Source of the DNA: Rossellomorea sp. SC111
Lineage (GTDB): Bacteria; Bacillota; Bacilli; Bacillales; Bacillaceae_B
Assembly: GCF_024733565.1 (NCBI RefSeq)
Contig: NZ_JANIOC010000024.1
Coordinates: forward strand, 1 to 35,338
Length of the DNA: 35,338 bases
Direction of reading: 5' to 3'
The notes below the pieces were generated by a model. That model ran no database searches and was not told the DNA's origin. It saw only the letters and a list, made by a program, of their open reading frames with translations. Shown here piece by piece: positions 1 through 10,005 of the stretch (its first letter is position 1; every line of letters starts with the position of its first letter). The translations under genes and the position numbers were made by a program.

Positions 1-97
1 GCTCTTTAAAAATAAATCTAGAATTAACGTTGACGTATTGTCTTGTTTTGTTCAGTTTTCAAGGTTCAATGTGTAAGTGCTTCGTTTGAAGCGACCC
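1..97 (-). other. rRNA operon leader (pre-16S), 16S gene beyond the left edge
   Basis: Read on the minus strand, this is the transcribed leader that precedes 16S rRNA in Bacillaceae. It holds the typical leader string TTGAAAACTGAACAAAACAA (minus strand, near 62-43) and ends in TTTTTAAAGAGC at the window edge. In related genomes such a string sits shortly before the 16S 5' end. A small hairpin (GCTTC/GAAGC, 79-92) lies inside it. No 16S sequence is present here. Identification rests on recalled leader sequences and on the two promoters upstream; an rRNA operon after lysS matches the B. subtilis order. Confidence 0.75.
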
Positions 98-102
98 TTT
101 AA

Positions 103-131
103 ATATTACATTATCGACTCTTTTAAGTCAA
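103..131 (-). promoter_or_regulatory. rRNA operon promoter P2
   Basis: On the minus strand there is a -35 box TTGACT (131-126), a 17-base spacer and a -10 box TAATAT (108-103). The likely start falls in the GGG run at 97-95, which suits initiation with GTP as is known for Bacillus rRNA promoters. It lies about 86 bp downstream of P1, the tandem arrangement usual for these operons. Confidence 0.75.
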
Positions 132-188
132 TAACTTTTTTTAAAAAGTTTTTCATGTTGTGTGTCGCGTTTTGCGGCAACAGATAAT

Positions 189-217
189 ACTATACCACCA
201 TAAAAACCTTGGCGCAA
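189..217 (-). promoter_or_regulatory. rRNA operon promoter P1
   Basis: On the minus strand there is a -35 box TTGCGC (217-212), a 17-base spacer and a -10 box TATAGT (194-189). The DNA just upstream (about 218-245) is A/T-rich and could act as an UP element. The stretch 218-364 between this promoter and the lysS terminator shows no gene. Confidence 0.6.
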
Positions 218-364
218 TAGTTTTTATGATTCTTTTTTAACTTCTATATAATATCAGTCTAATGACATTGTTTCTTTTCATTTTTACGTAAAATAAAGAG
301 CTCCTTTAGTCCCGTTTGATTGTTTGTACCAAATTATTATCTACCATCCTCTTCGATACGATTC

Positions 365-397
365 AAAAAAAACAGCCAAGGCTGAGCCTTGGCTGTT
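365..397 (-). terminator. lysS terminator
   Basis: A perfect 12-bp stem (371-382 with 386-397, loop of 3) is followed on the minus strand by a run of eight T (372-365). It begins 14 bases after the lysS stop and separates lysS from the rRNA operon. Confidence 0.95.
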
Positions 398-410
398 CCT
401 ACATATCTTA

Positions 411-1961
<1,551 letters not shown>

Positions 1962-2050
1962 TTACACAATATCTATGTTTGTAACACCCCTAAAGTACGA
2001 GTAATTTCAGAAACGTACGTCGAGAAGCACGAAAACCTATTGAGAAATCT

Positions 2051-2101
2051 AAAAAAGGCCGATCCAATTGGGTGACTGTGTCACATATTGGTTTCAGCCT
2101 T
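2051..2101 (-). terminator. Imperfect terminator at end of folate operon
   Basis: On the minus strand, AAGGC, ACCAAT and GTGAC pair in turn with GTCAC, ATTGG and GCCTT, giving three stacked 5-6 bp helices separated by internal loops and followed by six T (2056-2051). It sits between yazB and lysS. The interrupted stem suggests partial termination. Confidence 0.65.
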
Positions 2102-2145
2102 ATCTAGAATAACATAAAAAGGAATACAGGTGAATCAAGCGGCAT

Positions 2146-2370
2146 TTACTCACTACGGTCGGATTCTTCTTGAGGGATGAGATCGTTCAGGGGGATGTTC
2201 AGTACTTCTGAAACGTTCACCAAGAAATCCTCTTTCGGTATCCGACTCCCTCTTTCCACTTCTCCAAGGACCGACACGGAGATGGAAAGCTCCTTGGCCA
2301 AACTTTCCTGAGTAAATCCTTTTAGCTTTCTGAATGCACGAATGCGTCTTCCCCATTTATCTGTTTCCAT
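2146..2370 (-). CDS. yazB: Small XRE-family helix-turn-helix protein
   Basis: A 74-residue protein that is almost entirely one lambda-repressor-like HTH domain (about 9-65; FTQESLAKELSISVSVLGEVE carries the turn and recognition helix). Such proteins bind DNA; the target of this one is unknown. The ATG has AAGGAG seven bases upstream. The start lies 49 bases inside folK in another frame, so translation is probably coupled to folK. The same folK-yazB arrangement occurs in B. subtilis. It is the last gene of the folate operon here. Confidence 0.88.
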   Translation of the reverse strand: METDKWGRRIRAFRKLKGFTQESLAKELSISVSVLGEVERGSRIPKEDFLVNVSEVLNIPLNDLIPQEESDRSE

Positions 2371-2846
2371 AACCGAACTCCTTCTTTGTCAGGTATTTCG
2401 TCCAGAAATTCAGCGAACGGGGCATTAAAAGAAGGATGCTCAATCCGCGGAGCCACCTCTAATAACGGGATTAATACAAATGCTCTTTCTTGCATCCTTG
2501 GGTGAGGGATGAGTAGATTCTCTGTTTCGATCGTAGCGCGATTAAAGAGTAGGATGTCCAGGTCTATTATTCTCGGACCCCATTTGAACTCCCTTTCCCT
2601 TCCAAGGTCGACTTCCACCTGCAAGCACTGATGTAATAGAGTTTCTGGACTTAAACTGGTACGAATTTCGATGACCATGTTCAAAAATTCATCTTGTTCT
2701 GTAAATCCTACCGGGTCTGTTTCATACAGAGAGGATTGTTTCGTTACCTCTATCTTACCATGACTGCCTAAGATGTTTATGGCTTTTTCTAAATAACCCG
2801 CCCTGTCTCCCATATTGGAACCAAGTGAAATATATGCAGTATTCAT
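2322..2846 (-). CDS. folK: 6-hydroxymethyl-dihydropterin pyrophosphokinase (HPPK)
   Basis: Transfers pyrophosphate from ATP to 6-hydroxymethyl-7,8-dihydropterin, the step before dihydropteroate synthase in folate synthesis. The 174-residue product has the HPPK signature WGPRIIDLDIL at 89-99, whose two Asp residues (95, 97) bind magnesium, and HPRMQERAFVL at 115-125. The N-terminus AYISLGSNMGDR is the family start. It begins one base after the folB stop, and its 3' end overlaps yazB by 49 bases. Confidence 0.97.
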   Translation of the reverse strand: MNTAYISLGSNMGDRAGYLEKAINILGSHGKIEVTKQSSLYETDPVGFTEQDEFLNMVIEIRTSLSPETLLHQCLQVEVDLGREREFKWGPRIIDLDILLFNRATIETENLLIPHPRMQERAFVLIPLLEVAPRIEHPSFNAPFAEFLDEIPDKEGVRLWKQINGEDAFVHSES

Positions 2847-2847
2847 C

Positions 2848-3207
2848 CTATCGACTCCTATTAATCTCCACCGCCACCGATTGGTAATGACCTGGAATGG
2901 GTGGATCAGGCTTGATTAGTGTGATTTTACAGCTCTTGACAGCGTTGAATGTTTCCAGGATCCGGGAAGAGATGTCTTCAGCCACAGCTTCGACCAAATT
3001 CCTGGGCTCACCTTCCACAACACTTTTAGTGATGGAATAGATCTCCGCATAGTTTACGGAGTCTTCAAGCTGATCGCTTTGACCGGACTTCCTTAAATCT
3101 AAATGCAACTCTGCACTAACACGAAAACGTTGTCCAAGTTTGTTCTCTTCCTCGAATACACCGTGATAGCCGTAAAACTCCATCTCATTCAAAAGAATCT
3201 TATCCAT
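2848..3207 (-). CDS. folB: Dihydroneopterin aldolase
   Basis: Cleaves 7,8-dihydroneopterin to 6-hydroxymethyl-dihydropterin and glycolaldehyde. The 119-residue product, close to the usual length of about 120, has FYGYHGVFEEE (11-21) with the conserved Glu near 21, and the conserved lysine in LIKPDPPIPG (about residue 99). The ATG giving MDKILLNE has AAAGGAG seven bases upstream; the longer open frame starting at 3234 lies inside folP and lacks a good site. The start overlaps the folP stop by 8 bases, so the two are likely coupled. Confidence 0.96.
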   Translation of the reverse strand: MDKILLNEMEFYGYHGVFEEENKLGQRFRVSAELHLDLRKSGQSDQLEDSVNYAEIYSITKSVVEGEPRNLVEAVAEDISSRILETFNAVKSCKITLIKPDPPIPGHYQSVAVEINRSR

Positions 3208-4021
3208 ACCTTTTCTCCTTTCCAACGAGAACATCCATCATTTTTGCCATACATGCCATTTCCTTTACATCATGAACACGTACGATGTGACAGCCTTTTT
3301 GAATACCGTAGCAAACTGTAGCCCCCGTCCCTTCCATTCTTTCCTCGACAGGGAGGTCAAGGACATGTCCGATGATGGATTTCCGTGACGTTCCGAGCAG
3401 AACCGGATAGCCAAGTGAGACGATGACATCCAGATGCCTCATCATTTCTATGTTCAATTGTACTGTTTTGGCAAAACCAATGCCAGGATCGAGGATGATT
3501 TGTTCATCTTTTACACCCGACCCCTTAGCGATGAAGATGCTCTCCTGCAAATCTTGAATCGCATCCCGTACGAAGTGGCTGTATTCCCGATTTTCCCGGT
3601 TATGCATGAGAATGATCGGGGCACCGGTATCCGCCGCTACTCGCGCCATTTCAGGATCCTTTTTCGCACCCCATACATCATTAATCATACTCGCCCCTGC
3701 TTCAAGCGCTTTTCTTGCCGTGGCAGCCTTATACGTGTCAATGGAGATTGGCACGTTCACTTCACGGGAGATTGCTTCTATAATCGGCACAACCCGTGAA
3801 ATCTCTTCTTCCGCAGATACGGTCTCGTGGCCAGGCCGGGTCGACTCACCACCAATATCAATGATGTCTGCACCCATTTCCACCATTTCTTTCGCACGTT
3901 CCACAGCCCGGTCTAATTCATTGAAAGACCCGCCGTCCGAGAACGAATCAGGAGTGATGTTTAGTATCCCCATAATAAGGGTCTTCTGTATAAAATCCAG
4001 TTCGTATTTTCCGCACTTCAC
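3200..4021 (-). CDS. folP: Dihydropteroate synthase
   Basis: Joins p-aminobenzoate to hydroxymethyl-dihydropterin pyrophosphate; this is the sulfonamide target (called sul in B. subtilis). The 273-residue TIM barrel shows the family motifs in order: NITPDSFSDGG (21-31), DIGGESTRPG (55-64), IDTYKA (94-99), INDVWG (113-118), DPGIGFAK (178-185) and GTSRKS (210-215). The start is GTG, with GAGGGG about nine bases upstream overlapping the end of pabC. It is placed between the pab genes that make its substrate and folB/folK that make its other substrate. Confidence 0.97.
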   Translation of the reverse strand: MKCGKYELDFIQKTLIMGILNITPDSFSDGGSFNELDRAVERAKEMVEMGADIIDIGGESTRPGHETVSAEEEISRVVPIIEAISREVNVPISIDTYKAATARKALEAGASMINDVWGAKKDPEMARVAADTGAPIILMHNRENREYSHFVRDAIQDLQESIFIAKGSGVKDEQIILDPGIGFAKTVQLNIEMMRHLDVIVSLGYPVLLGTSRKSIIGHVLDLPVEERMEGTGATVCYGIQKGCHIVRVHDVKEMACMAKMMDVLVGKEKRYG

Positions 4022-4034
4022 TGCGTCATCCCCC

Positions 4035-4895
4035 TCACTTCATTTCCTGTATTGAATTCAAGTGATATTTATATTTAGTGTACTGCTCATGAAAGAGTCC
4101 AACAATCTTTCCATGCCGCCCTGGTAACTGTATGGAACCCATTTTGTTTACCGGTATGATTTCTTGAACGGAATTCGTGAAAAACACTTCATCCGCTGCA
4201 AGCATTTCCGTTTTTTCAAACATCCCGACTTGTACTGGTATATTCAACCGATCGGCAAGAGCCAGGATGAACTGCCTGGTGATTCCGTTTAACAGTCCGG
4301 TTTCCACCGAAGGCGTATATAATTCTCCGTCCTTTACCCAGAAGAGGTTGGAAGTGATTCCTTCACAGAGGAACCCTTCTTTTGTCAGAAAAATACCTTC
4401 TTGATCTGACGAGGCTCCGATTTCCCTTTTTGCCGCCATATTATTCAGGTAATGATGGGATTTGAGACGTTCTCCCGTTTCCGGAGTGTTTCTTCCAAGC
4501 TGTAAGAGTACACCTTCTTTTTCCTTTAAAGGGGGGGAAGGCGGTAATTCCTTTTGAAAAAGTATGACGGTTGCATCCTCATAAGGAGCTGTCTTCAAAC
4601 CGATTTCTTCAGGCCCACCTGACACATTGAACCGGCAATACGCATCTTTAAGGTCATTTTTCTTTAACAGCTCCGAGATGGTCCACCTGATTTTTTCCTC
4701 ATCCAGGTGGGCTTCAATATTCAATTCCTTTAGCCCCCGGGAAAGTCTGTTCAGATGATCGTTTAACAAAAATGGATGGCCGTCATAGGTGCGAAAGGTT
4801 TCAAACACTCCCATGCCGTACAAGTAGCCGTGATCAAATGGAGAAATGGAAGCTACTGACTGGTGAACGATATCCCCGTTTAGATATAGATACAT
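4035..4895 (-). CDS. pabC: Aminodeoxychorismate lyase (PLP)
   Basis: Releases pyruvate from 4-amino-4-deoxychorismate to give p-aminobenzoate. The 286-residue product is of fold-type IV PLP enzymes: DHGYLYGMGVFETFR (21-35) near the N-terminus, the probable Schiff-base lysine Lys145 in RLKSHHYLNN, and EGITSNLFW and FFTNSVQEIIPV blocks further on. It starts three bases after the pabA stop. The ribosome-binding site is weak (GGGATGG), so translation is probably coupled to pabA. A general D-amino-acid or branched-chain aminotransferase of the same fold is the alternative; the operon argues for PabC. Confidence 0.93.
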   Translation of the reverse strand: MYLYLNGDIVHQSVASISPFDHGYLYGMGVFETFRTYDGHPFLLNDHLNRLSRGLKELNIEAHLDEEKIRWTISELLKKNDLKDAYCRFNVSGGPEEIGLKTAPYEDATVILFQKELPPSPPLKEKEGVLLQLGRNTPETGERLKSHHYLNNMAAKREIGASSDQEGIFLTKEGFLCEGITSNLFWVKDGELYTPSVETGLLNGITRQFILALADRLNIPVQVGMFEKTEMLAADEVFFTNSVQEIIPVNKMGSIQLPGRHGKIVGLFHEQYTKYKYHLNSIQEMK

Positions 4896-4898
4896 GGG

Positions 4899-5483
4899 TC
4901 AGGCCATCCCGACTTTTTTATACGCGTTCAGAAAGTTAAGGAGCAGCCGCTTCCCCTGCTCCGTCATGATGGATTCAGGGTGGAACTGTACTCCCTCCAC
5001 TGGAAGGTATTTATGTCTGATCGCCATGATTTCTCCCTGCGCCGTTTCGGCAGAAATGTCGAAGCAATCAGGAAGGGTCTCCCGATTAACGATCAGGGAA
5101 TGATACCTCGTTGCATTGAAAGGTTTCGGCATCCCTTCAAATACGGTTTTCCCATCATGGATCATCGGGGAGACCTTTCCGTGCATAAGCCGTTCGGCAC
5201 GAATGACATCTCCCCCGAAAACCTGGGCGATGGACTGATGCCCGAGACAAACGCCGAAGATCGGAATCTTCCCGGCAAATGTCCGGATCGCTTCCAGGCT
5301 GATACCCGCTTCATTAGGGCTGCACGGACCCGGAGAAATCATCAAATAATCCGGGGACATAGCTTCAATTTCATCGAGGGTGATCTCATCGTTCCGCTTC
5401 ACGATCAGTTCCTCCCCAAGCTCTCCTAAGAATTGCACAAGATTATAGGTGAATGAATCGTAGTTATCAATCATGAGAATCAT
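4899..5483 (-). CDS. pabA: Aminodeoxychorismate/anthranilate synthase glutaminase subunit
   Basis: Class I glutamine amidotransferase of 194 residues that feeds ammonia to PabB. In B. subtilis the same subunit also serves TrpE (name trpG), and no trp genes are visible here, so a double role is possible. The catalytic triad is visible: Cys79 in FGVCLGHQ, and His168 and Glu170 in VQFHPES. The start is the ATG in the ATGA overlap with the pabB stop, with AAGGAG seven bases upstream. The (G/U)AG-repeat TRAP site known before B. subtilis pabA was looked for and is not apparent. Confidence 0.97.
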   Translation of the reverse strand: MILMIDNYDSFTYNLVQFLGELGEELIVKRNDEITLDEIEAMSPDYLMISPGPCSPNEAGISLEAIRTFAGKIPIFGVCLGHQSIAQVFGGDVIRAERLMHGKVSPMIHDGKTVFEGMPKPFNATRYHSLIVNRETLPDCFDISAETAQGEIMAIRHKYLPVEGVQFHPESIMTEQGKRLLLNFLNAYKKVGMA

Positions 5484-6883
5484 AGACTTTCTCCTTCCGC
5501 CATTGCCTTCGCGACCCAAAGGGCTTTCGCTTTCTTAAGAGATTCCTTGTATTCGTACGCTGGATTTGAATCAATCACCACTCCCGCTCCTGCTTGGATG
5601 TGCCCTTTTCCTTCTTTTACAAGCATCGTCCGTATGACGATGTTCAATTCCATATCGCCATTGACCCCGATCCAGCCAATGGAGCCTGTGTAAATACCCC
5701 GCCTGACCGGTTCAAGCTCTTCGATGATTTCCATCGTCCTCACTTTAGGAGCACCTGTGATCGTTCCCCCGGGAAAAACAGATCGAATGACATCCGCCCC
5801 CGTTTTGGTTTCATCCAGTTTCCCCCTGACATTGGATACGATGTGCATGACGTGGGAATATTTTTCGATAACCATGAACTCGTTGACTTCGACTGTCCCG
5901 TATTGGCATACCTTCCCCAGGTCATTCCGCTCCAAATCCACAAGCATCACATGCTCGGCTCTTTCTTTTTCATTATGGATCAGTTCCAGGGCAAGTCTTT
6001 CATCCTCTTCTGCATTCTCACCACGGGAACGGGTACCTGCGATCGGCCTGGTGCTTACTTCCGTTCCTTTTTTCTTCACTAGTAGCTCAGGTGACCCGGA
6101 AACAATCTGGAATTCCGGGCTATGGATATAACTCATATAGGGGGAGGGATTTAATTCCCGAAGCTTTTTATAAACCGCATATGGCTCTGTTCTCAACTGT
6201 TGAGACTGCCGGACAGATAAATTCACCTGAAAGACATCCCCCTGCGAGATATAAGATTGAATTCTTTTCACTGCCTCTGAAAACTCTTCCTTATCCATCG
6301 ACACTTCAATATCCGCCCTGTCTTGAGGCAGAGGTTTTCTCTTCGTATCATTCATGAAGGAGAAGGCACCCGTCCAGGAGGATGTCCAACGTGAAAGCTC
6401 CCCCTTTGCCGATTCCGTCTCTTGATCGGATAAAATCATCGTCCATAAACAGTTCTCCTGATGATCGAAAACCGCCCACTCTTTCAGATAGTAAAAATAA
6501 AGGTCGGGAATCTCCAGATCATCACGCCCCAGAGAAGGAAGTTTCTCGATCTTTCTTGCATAGTCATAACTAAGAAAACCGATCACTCCCCCCTGGAAGT
6601 CAGGGAGATCCTCTTTCCTTTCCGTTCGATGGGGGGCCATCCATTTTTCCAACTCAATCAACGGATCTCCATGAATCACTTCAGTTCCAGATGAGTCTTG
6701 AATACTCAAGCCCTCCGGAATACTTTGTAAAATGACGTCAGGTCGCAGACCAGCCACACTATATCGTCCACCTCTTCCACTTTCCAACAAAATATGATGT
6801 GTTTGATGCTGACTAAGCTGTTCGTATGCTGCGAAGAATTGTTCTTTGGTTGTATGGTTTTTATGAAAATACAGGTGCTGCAC
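5480..6883 (-). CDS. pabB: Aminodeoxychorismate synthase, component I
   Basis: Converts chorismate with ammonia to 4-amino-4-deoxychorismate. The 467-residue product has the chorismate-binding fold: [32 protein letters not shown] and [13 protein letters not shown] (the last near residue 370). The N-terminus carries [11 protein letters not shown], which resembles the tryptophan-binding LLES motif of TrpE, as PabB of B. subtilis also does; location at the head of a folate operon favours PabB over TrpE. The start is GTG, the only usable start after an in-frame stop 18 bases upstream. GAGGGG lies only three bases before it, and a stronger AAAGGAG lies about 27 bases before it. First gene of the operon; no clear promoter was found in 6884-6990. 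Confidence 0.95.
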   Translation of the reverse strand: MQHLYFHKNHTTKEQFFAAYEQLSQHQTHHILLESGRGGRYSVAGLRPDVILQSIPEGLSIQDSSGTEVIHGDPLIELEKWMAPHRTERKEDLPDFQGGVIGFLSYDYARKIEKLPSLGRDDLEIPDLYFYYLKEWAVFDHQENCLWTMILSDQETESAKGELSRWTSSWTGAFSFMNDTKRKPLPQDRADIEVSMDKEEFSEAVKRIQSYISQGDVFQVNLSVRQSQQLRTEPYAVYKKLRELNPSPYMSYIHSPEFQIVSGSPELLVKKKGTEVSTRPIAGTRSRGENAEEDERLALELIHNEKERAEHVMLVDLERNDLGKVCQYGTVEVNEFMVIEKYSHVMHIVSNVRGKLDETKTGADVIRSVFPGGTITGAPKVRTMEIIEELEPVRRGIYTGSIGWIGVNGDMELNIVIRTMLVKEGKGHIQAGAGVVIDSNPAYEYKESLKKAKALWVAKAMAEGESL

Positions 6884-6990
6884 GGACCCCTCACACTCCT
6901 AATGTTTATCTCCTTTCATGATACATGAACTTCGGGAAGGTTTCATCGTTAAAAAATTCAAATTATGTGCAGGCGGAGCGATTTTGGCAT

Positions 6991-7026
6991 AAAAAAAGAT
7001 CCCGAAGCAGCGTGCACTTCAGGATC
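6991..7026 (-). terminator. cysK terminator
   Basis: On the minus strand GATCCTGAAG (7026-7017) pairs with CTTCGGGATC (7008-6999) with one T-G mismatch-type pair, followed by a run of seven T. It closes cysK and insulates the folate operon. Confidence 0.9.
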
Positions 7027-7039
7027 CTCCATTTACATT

Positions 7040-7969
7040 CTATTCTTCATCAAATTGGTAAAGAGGGGTGCTTAAATAGCGTTCTCCGTTACTAGGGATG
7101 ATGGCCAGCACTTTTTTGCCCTTCCCTAACTTCTTCGCTACTTCAAGAGCGGCGTAGATGGCTGCCCCTGAGGAAATTCCGCCAAGGATCCCTTCTTCTT
7201 TTGCCGCCCTTCTTGCAAAGTCAAATGCTGAATCCTTATCGACCTGTATGACGTGGTCATATACATCTGTATCTAAAATCTCAGGGATGAACCCGGCTCC
7301 GATTCCCTGGATTTTATGAGGACCCGGCTTTCCTCCTGATAAAACAGGGGAATCCGACGGCTCGACTGCGTATAATTCAACCGATGGATAATGCTTTTTC
7401 AACACTTCGCCAACGCCAGTAATCGTTCCGCCTGTGCCGATCCCTGCGATGAAGGCATCAAGCTGATCACCCATCTGTTCCACGATTTCCGGTCCGGTCG
7501 TTTCACGATGAACCTTAGGATTGGCTTCATTTTTGAATTGCTGAGGCATGAAGAAGCCTTTTTCTTTCGACAACTCTTCCGCTTTGCGAATGGCGCCATT
7601 CATTCCTTCAGAACCCGGTGTTAAAACCAATTCAGCACCATAGGCTCGTAACAGGTTGCGCCTTTCTGTACTCATTGTGTCAGGCATGACGAGCAAAGAA
7701 CGGTATCCTTTAGCGGCAGCGACCATGGCAAGGCCGATACCCGTGTTGCCGCTTGTCGGCTCAACGATTGTATCTCCGGGTTTAATCGTACCTGCAGCTT
7801 CCCCTGCTTCAATCATTGCCAGGGCGATCCGGTCTTTCACGGAACTGCCAGGATTCATATACTCTAATTTCAAATAAACATCCGCACTGTTCTCATCCAC
7901 TAATCGATTCAGTTTTACCACTGGAGTCTGACCTATTAATTCTGAAATTGAATTGGCTACTCTCACCAT
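7040..7969 (-). CDS. cysK: Cysteine synthase A (O-acetylserine thiol-lyase)
   Basis: PLP enzyme that makes cysteine from O-acetylserine and sulfide. The 309-residue product has the PLP lysine Lys45 in NPGSSVKDR, the substrate loop PTSGNTG (71-77) and the phosphate-binding GTGGTITG (177-184). The start ATG (MVRVANSI) has AGGAGTG about eight bases upstream. The open frame reaches 45 codons further up, but that part overlaps the promoter and is not family-like. The gene has its own promoter and terminator and so is a single-gene unit. In B. subtilis the CysK protein also takes part in CymR repression. Confidence 0.97.
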   Translation of the reverse strand: MVRVANSISELIGQTPVVKLNRLVDENSADVYLKLEYMNPGSSVKDRIALAMIEAGEAAGTIKPGDTIVEPTSGNTGIGLAMVAAAKGYRSLLVMPDTMSTERRNLLRAYGAELVLTPGSEGMNGAIRKAEELSKEKGFFMPQQFKNEANPKVHRETTGPEIVEQMGDQLDAFIAGIGTGGTITGVGEVLKKHYPSVELYAVEPSDSPVLSGGKPGPHKIQGIGAGFIPEILDTDVYDHVIQVDKDSAFDFARRAAKEEGILGGISSGAAIYAALEVAKKLGKGKKVLAIIPSNGERYLSTPLYQFDEE

Positions 7970-8014
7970 TCGTTCATCACTCCTAATTCCAAGTAAATTT
8001 GTTGGTTTTAATAA

Positions 8015-8043
8015 AATGTAACAATATTCAATATATTTGTCAA
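8015..8043 (-). promoter_or_regulatory. cysK sigma-A promoter with inverted repeat
   Basis: On the minus strand there is a consensus -35 TTGACA (8043-8038), a 17-base spacer and -10 TACATT (8020-8015). The spacer contains the inverted repeat AATATATTGAATATT. Its position inside the promoter is where a repressor such as CymR, known to control cysK in B. subtilis, would bind; that link is an inference. Confidence 0.8.
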
Positions 8044-8048
8044 TGATA

Positions 8049-8090
8049 ATGCTTTTCGTTCCAGGGCACCGCTCCACGGCAGAAGCCGTG
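8049..8090 (-). repeat. Possible degenerate copy of GC-rich palindromic repeat
   Basis: The plus-strand stretch near 8051-8080 (TTCCAGGGCACCGCTCCACGG core) resembles the left arm of the repeat at 11191-11303 (CTCCAGGCACTTGCTTTCCACGG core) with substitutions and a small deletion. A perfect 6-bp hairpin CACGGC-AGAA-GCCGTG follows at 8075-8090. It may be a decayed, truncated member of that family lying upstream of the cysK promoter. Confidence 0.35.
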
Positions 8091-8166
8091 ATCTCCCCCC
8101 TCACTCACCTACATTTATATGCAGCTTACACTTATCCTATGTTACGTTGAAAGGGATCGAAGTATG

Positions 8167-8195
8167 TAAAAGGAGCTGACCGAAGCCAGCTCCTT
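8167..8195 (-). terminator. yacD terminator
   Basis: A perfect 9-bp stem (AAGGAGCTG, 8170-8178, with CAGCTCCTT, 8187-8195) with an 8-base loop, followed on the minus strand by TTTTA. It starts a few bases after the yacD stop. The T-run is short, so some read-through to cysK is possible. Confidence 0.75.
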
Positions 8196-8197
8196 CC

Positions 8198-9088
8198 TTA
8201 TTCCTGTTTGCCATAAAACCACTCGACGTTCACTTCATCCCAAAAGGATTCAGGCTTTAGAGGTGTTTCGACTTGTTCTAAAGCAATCTGTCTGCGAATT
8301 TGTGATTTTACTTCCTTAAACGAATAGTCTCTCTCCTTCAGGATACCGTCTACGTAATAAATCACATATTCTGAATCCTGATGAATCGGTGATGTCCATT
8401 CACCCTGTGATAACGGTTCTACTTCCGACTTCGCTTCCGGAGAAAGAATATCCCCATCAATGGGGACATACCCAATGTCCCCTCCTAAATGTGCGCTTTG
8501 TTCATCGGTAGACCGTTCCATGGCCAATGCTTCAAAGTCAGATCCGCCATCGAGTTCCTTCAGAACCTGCTCCGCTTCTGTTTGATCTGCTACCTTCAGC
8601 TGCTTCAGCTTATACATTTTAGGGATTGAATACTGGTCCTCATTCTGAGTATAGAATTTTTTCATCTCTTTTTCAGGAACCTGGACATCCTTCGTGATGA
8701 GCTCCTCTAATAATAATTCAGATTTGATCTGCTCTTTCAGCATATCTTCATCTTCAAGGTTTTCTTCATCATAGGCATTATAAACGGATTGAATAAGATA
8801 ATATTCCTGTTCTACTTCTTTATTTGAAACAGAAATATCGTATTTCTCCGCTAAATGATCGATCACTTTTTGATTGACCATAGCCCTCAGCTCTTCTTTT
8901 CCATATTGCTGCTCCAGTGCATATAACCAATCCTCCCGGGACACGGATTCTCCGCCAACCGATGCCACTACTTCCGGAGTACCGACTTCCCCTGAGGACC
9001 AGTTCCACACAAGCGTGATCAGATTCGTGACAAGCAATACCCCGATGACCACCATGAGTACAGACCGTTTAATTCTCATTTCTCCCAT
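8198..9088 (-). CDS. yacD: PrsA-like peptidyl-prolyl isomerase (membrane-anchored)
   Basis: A 296-residue extracytoplasmic protein. It has a positively charged N-terminus and one hydrophobic segment (about 9-29) as signal anchor, with no lipobox cysteine, unlike true PrsA lipoproteins. Next comes a SurA/PrsA-type N-terminal helical region (about 45-145), then a parvulin domain (about 150-245; LKQLKVADQTEAEQVLKEL and GGDIGYVP blocks). The family folds exported proteins; the client is unknown. The first ATG (9088) has AGGGAG only one base before it. The third residue onward offers a second ATG at 9079, with AGGGAG ten bases upstream, which may be the real start. It follows hslO by 16 bases, same order as B. 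subtilis. Confidence 0.88.
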   Translation of the reverse strand: MGEMRIKRSVLMVVIGVLLVTNLITLVWNWSSGEVGTPEVVASVGGESVSREDWLYALEQQYGKEELRAMVNQKVIDHLAEKYDISVSNKEVEQEYYLIQSVYNAYDEENLEDEDMLKEQIKSELLLEELITKDVQVPEKEMKKFYTQNEDQYSIPKMYKLKQLKVADQTEAEQVLKELDGGSDFEALAMERSTDEQSAHLGGDIGYVPIDGDILSPEAKSEVEPLSQGEWTSPIHQDSEYVIYYVDGILKERDYSFKEVKSQIRRQIALEQVETPLKPESFWDEVNVEWFYGKQE

Positions 9089-9104
9089 TCTCCCTGGATG
9101 TAAT

Positions 9105-9986
9105 TTATTCCTTGGCGCTTGATTTCAGTTCTTCTAATTCTTCTTTAGAAAAAATATAGGTTTCATTACAGAAGTGGCAGCTTGCTTCCGCACTTCCATC
9201 TTCATCGATCATCTCTTGAATTTCCTGTTCCCCTAAGCTGATGATCGCATTAGAGAAGCGCTCCTTGTTACATTGGCACTTAAACGCCACCGGAAGTGTT
9301 TCAAGCACTTTGACTTCCCCTTCTCCAAGCACTTCTTCCAATACCTCTTCAGGTGTCAGGCCTTTTTCGATCAATTTAGAGATTGGAGGGATCTTCGCCA
9401 GACGCTCCTCAATCTTTGTGATCGTCTCATCCTCTGTACCCGGCATAAGCTGGAGGATGAATCCTCCTGCAGCAAGAATCGAGTTGTCTGGATTGACCAA
9501 CACTCCGACCCCTACAGAGGAAGGCACTTGTTCTGACGTGACGAAATAATAGGTGAAATCTTCCCCAAGTTCCCCTGAAACAATGGGAACCTGACCTGAG
9601 AAATGATCCCTCATACCGATATCTTTCACAATCGATAACGTACCTTCCGTCCCGACCGCACGACGGACATCCAGCTTTCCGTGCTCATTCAAATCAAAGT
9701 GGACATGGGGATTGGTCACGTATCCTCTGACCTCCCCTTTTGCATTGCTGTCCACAAGGATGGCTCCGATCGGACCGCCGCCTTCTACTTTGATCGTCAA
9801 TTTATTTTCACCTTTAAGCATGGCCCCCATCATCACACCGGCACTAATGCTTCGACCAAGTGCTGCAGATGCAGTCGGCCATGTACCATGTCTTCTTTGT
9901 GCTTCCCCTACTGTATCCGTGCTTTTGACAGCATACGCACGTACTTGCCCGTCATAAGCTAACGCCTTTACTAAATAATCACTCAT
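9105..9986 (-). CDS. hslO: Redox-regulated chaperone Hsp33
   Basis: Holdase chaperone switched on by oxidation and unfolding. The 293-residue product ends with the zinc switch: Cys237 and Cys239 (CQC) and Cys270 and Cys273 (CHFC), all four present, so redox regulation should be intact. The ATG giving MSDYLVKA has AAGGGGG eight bases upstream; a GTG six codons earlier overlaps that site and is rejected. It lies between coaX (19 bases) and yacD (16 bases) and is probably co-transcribed with both. Confidence 0.97.
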   Translation of the reverse strand: MSDYLVKALAYDGQVRAYAVKSTDTVGEAQRRHGTWPTASAALGRSISAGVMMGAMLKGENKLTIKVEGGGPIGAILVDSNAKGEVRGYVTNPHVHFDLNEHGKLDVRRAVGTEGTLSIVKDIGMRDHFSGQVPIVSGELGEDFTYYFVTSEQVPSSVGVGVLVNPDNSILAAGGFILQLMPGTEDETITKIEERLAKIPPISKLIEKGLTPEEVLEEVLGEGEVKVLETLPVAFKCQCNKERFSNAIISLGEQEIQEMIDEDGSAEASCHFCNETYIFSKEELEELKSSAKE

Positions 9987-10005
9987 GGTTGCAGCCCCCT
10001 TCACT

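Noticed and set aside
5484..5560. TRAP binding site before pabA, as known in B. subtilis
   Set aside because: The needed series of GAG/TAG triplets at regular spacing is not present; only scattered triplets occur here, and three before pabB.
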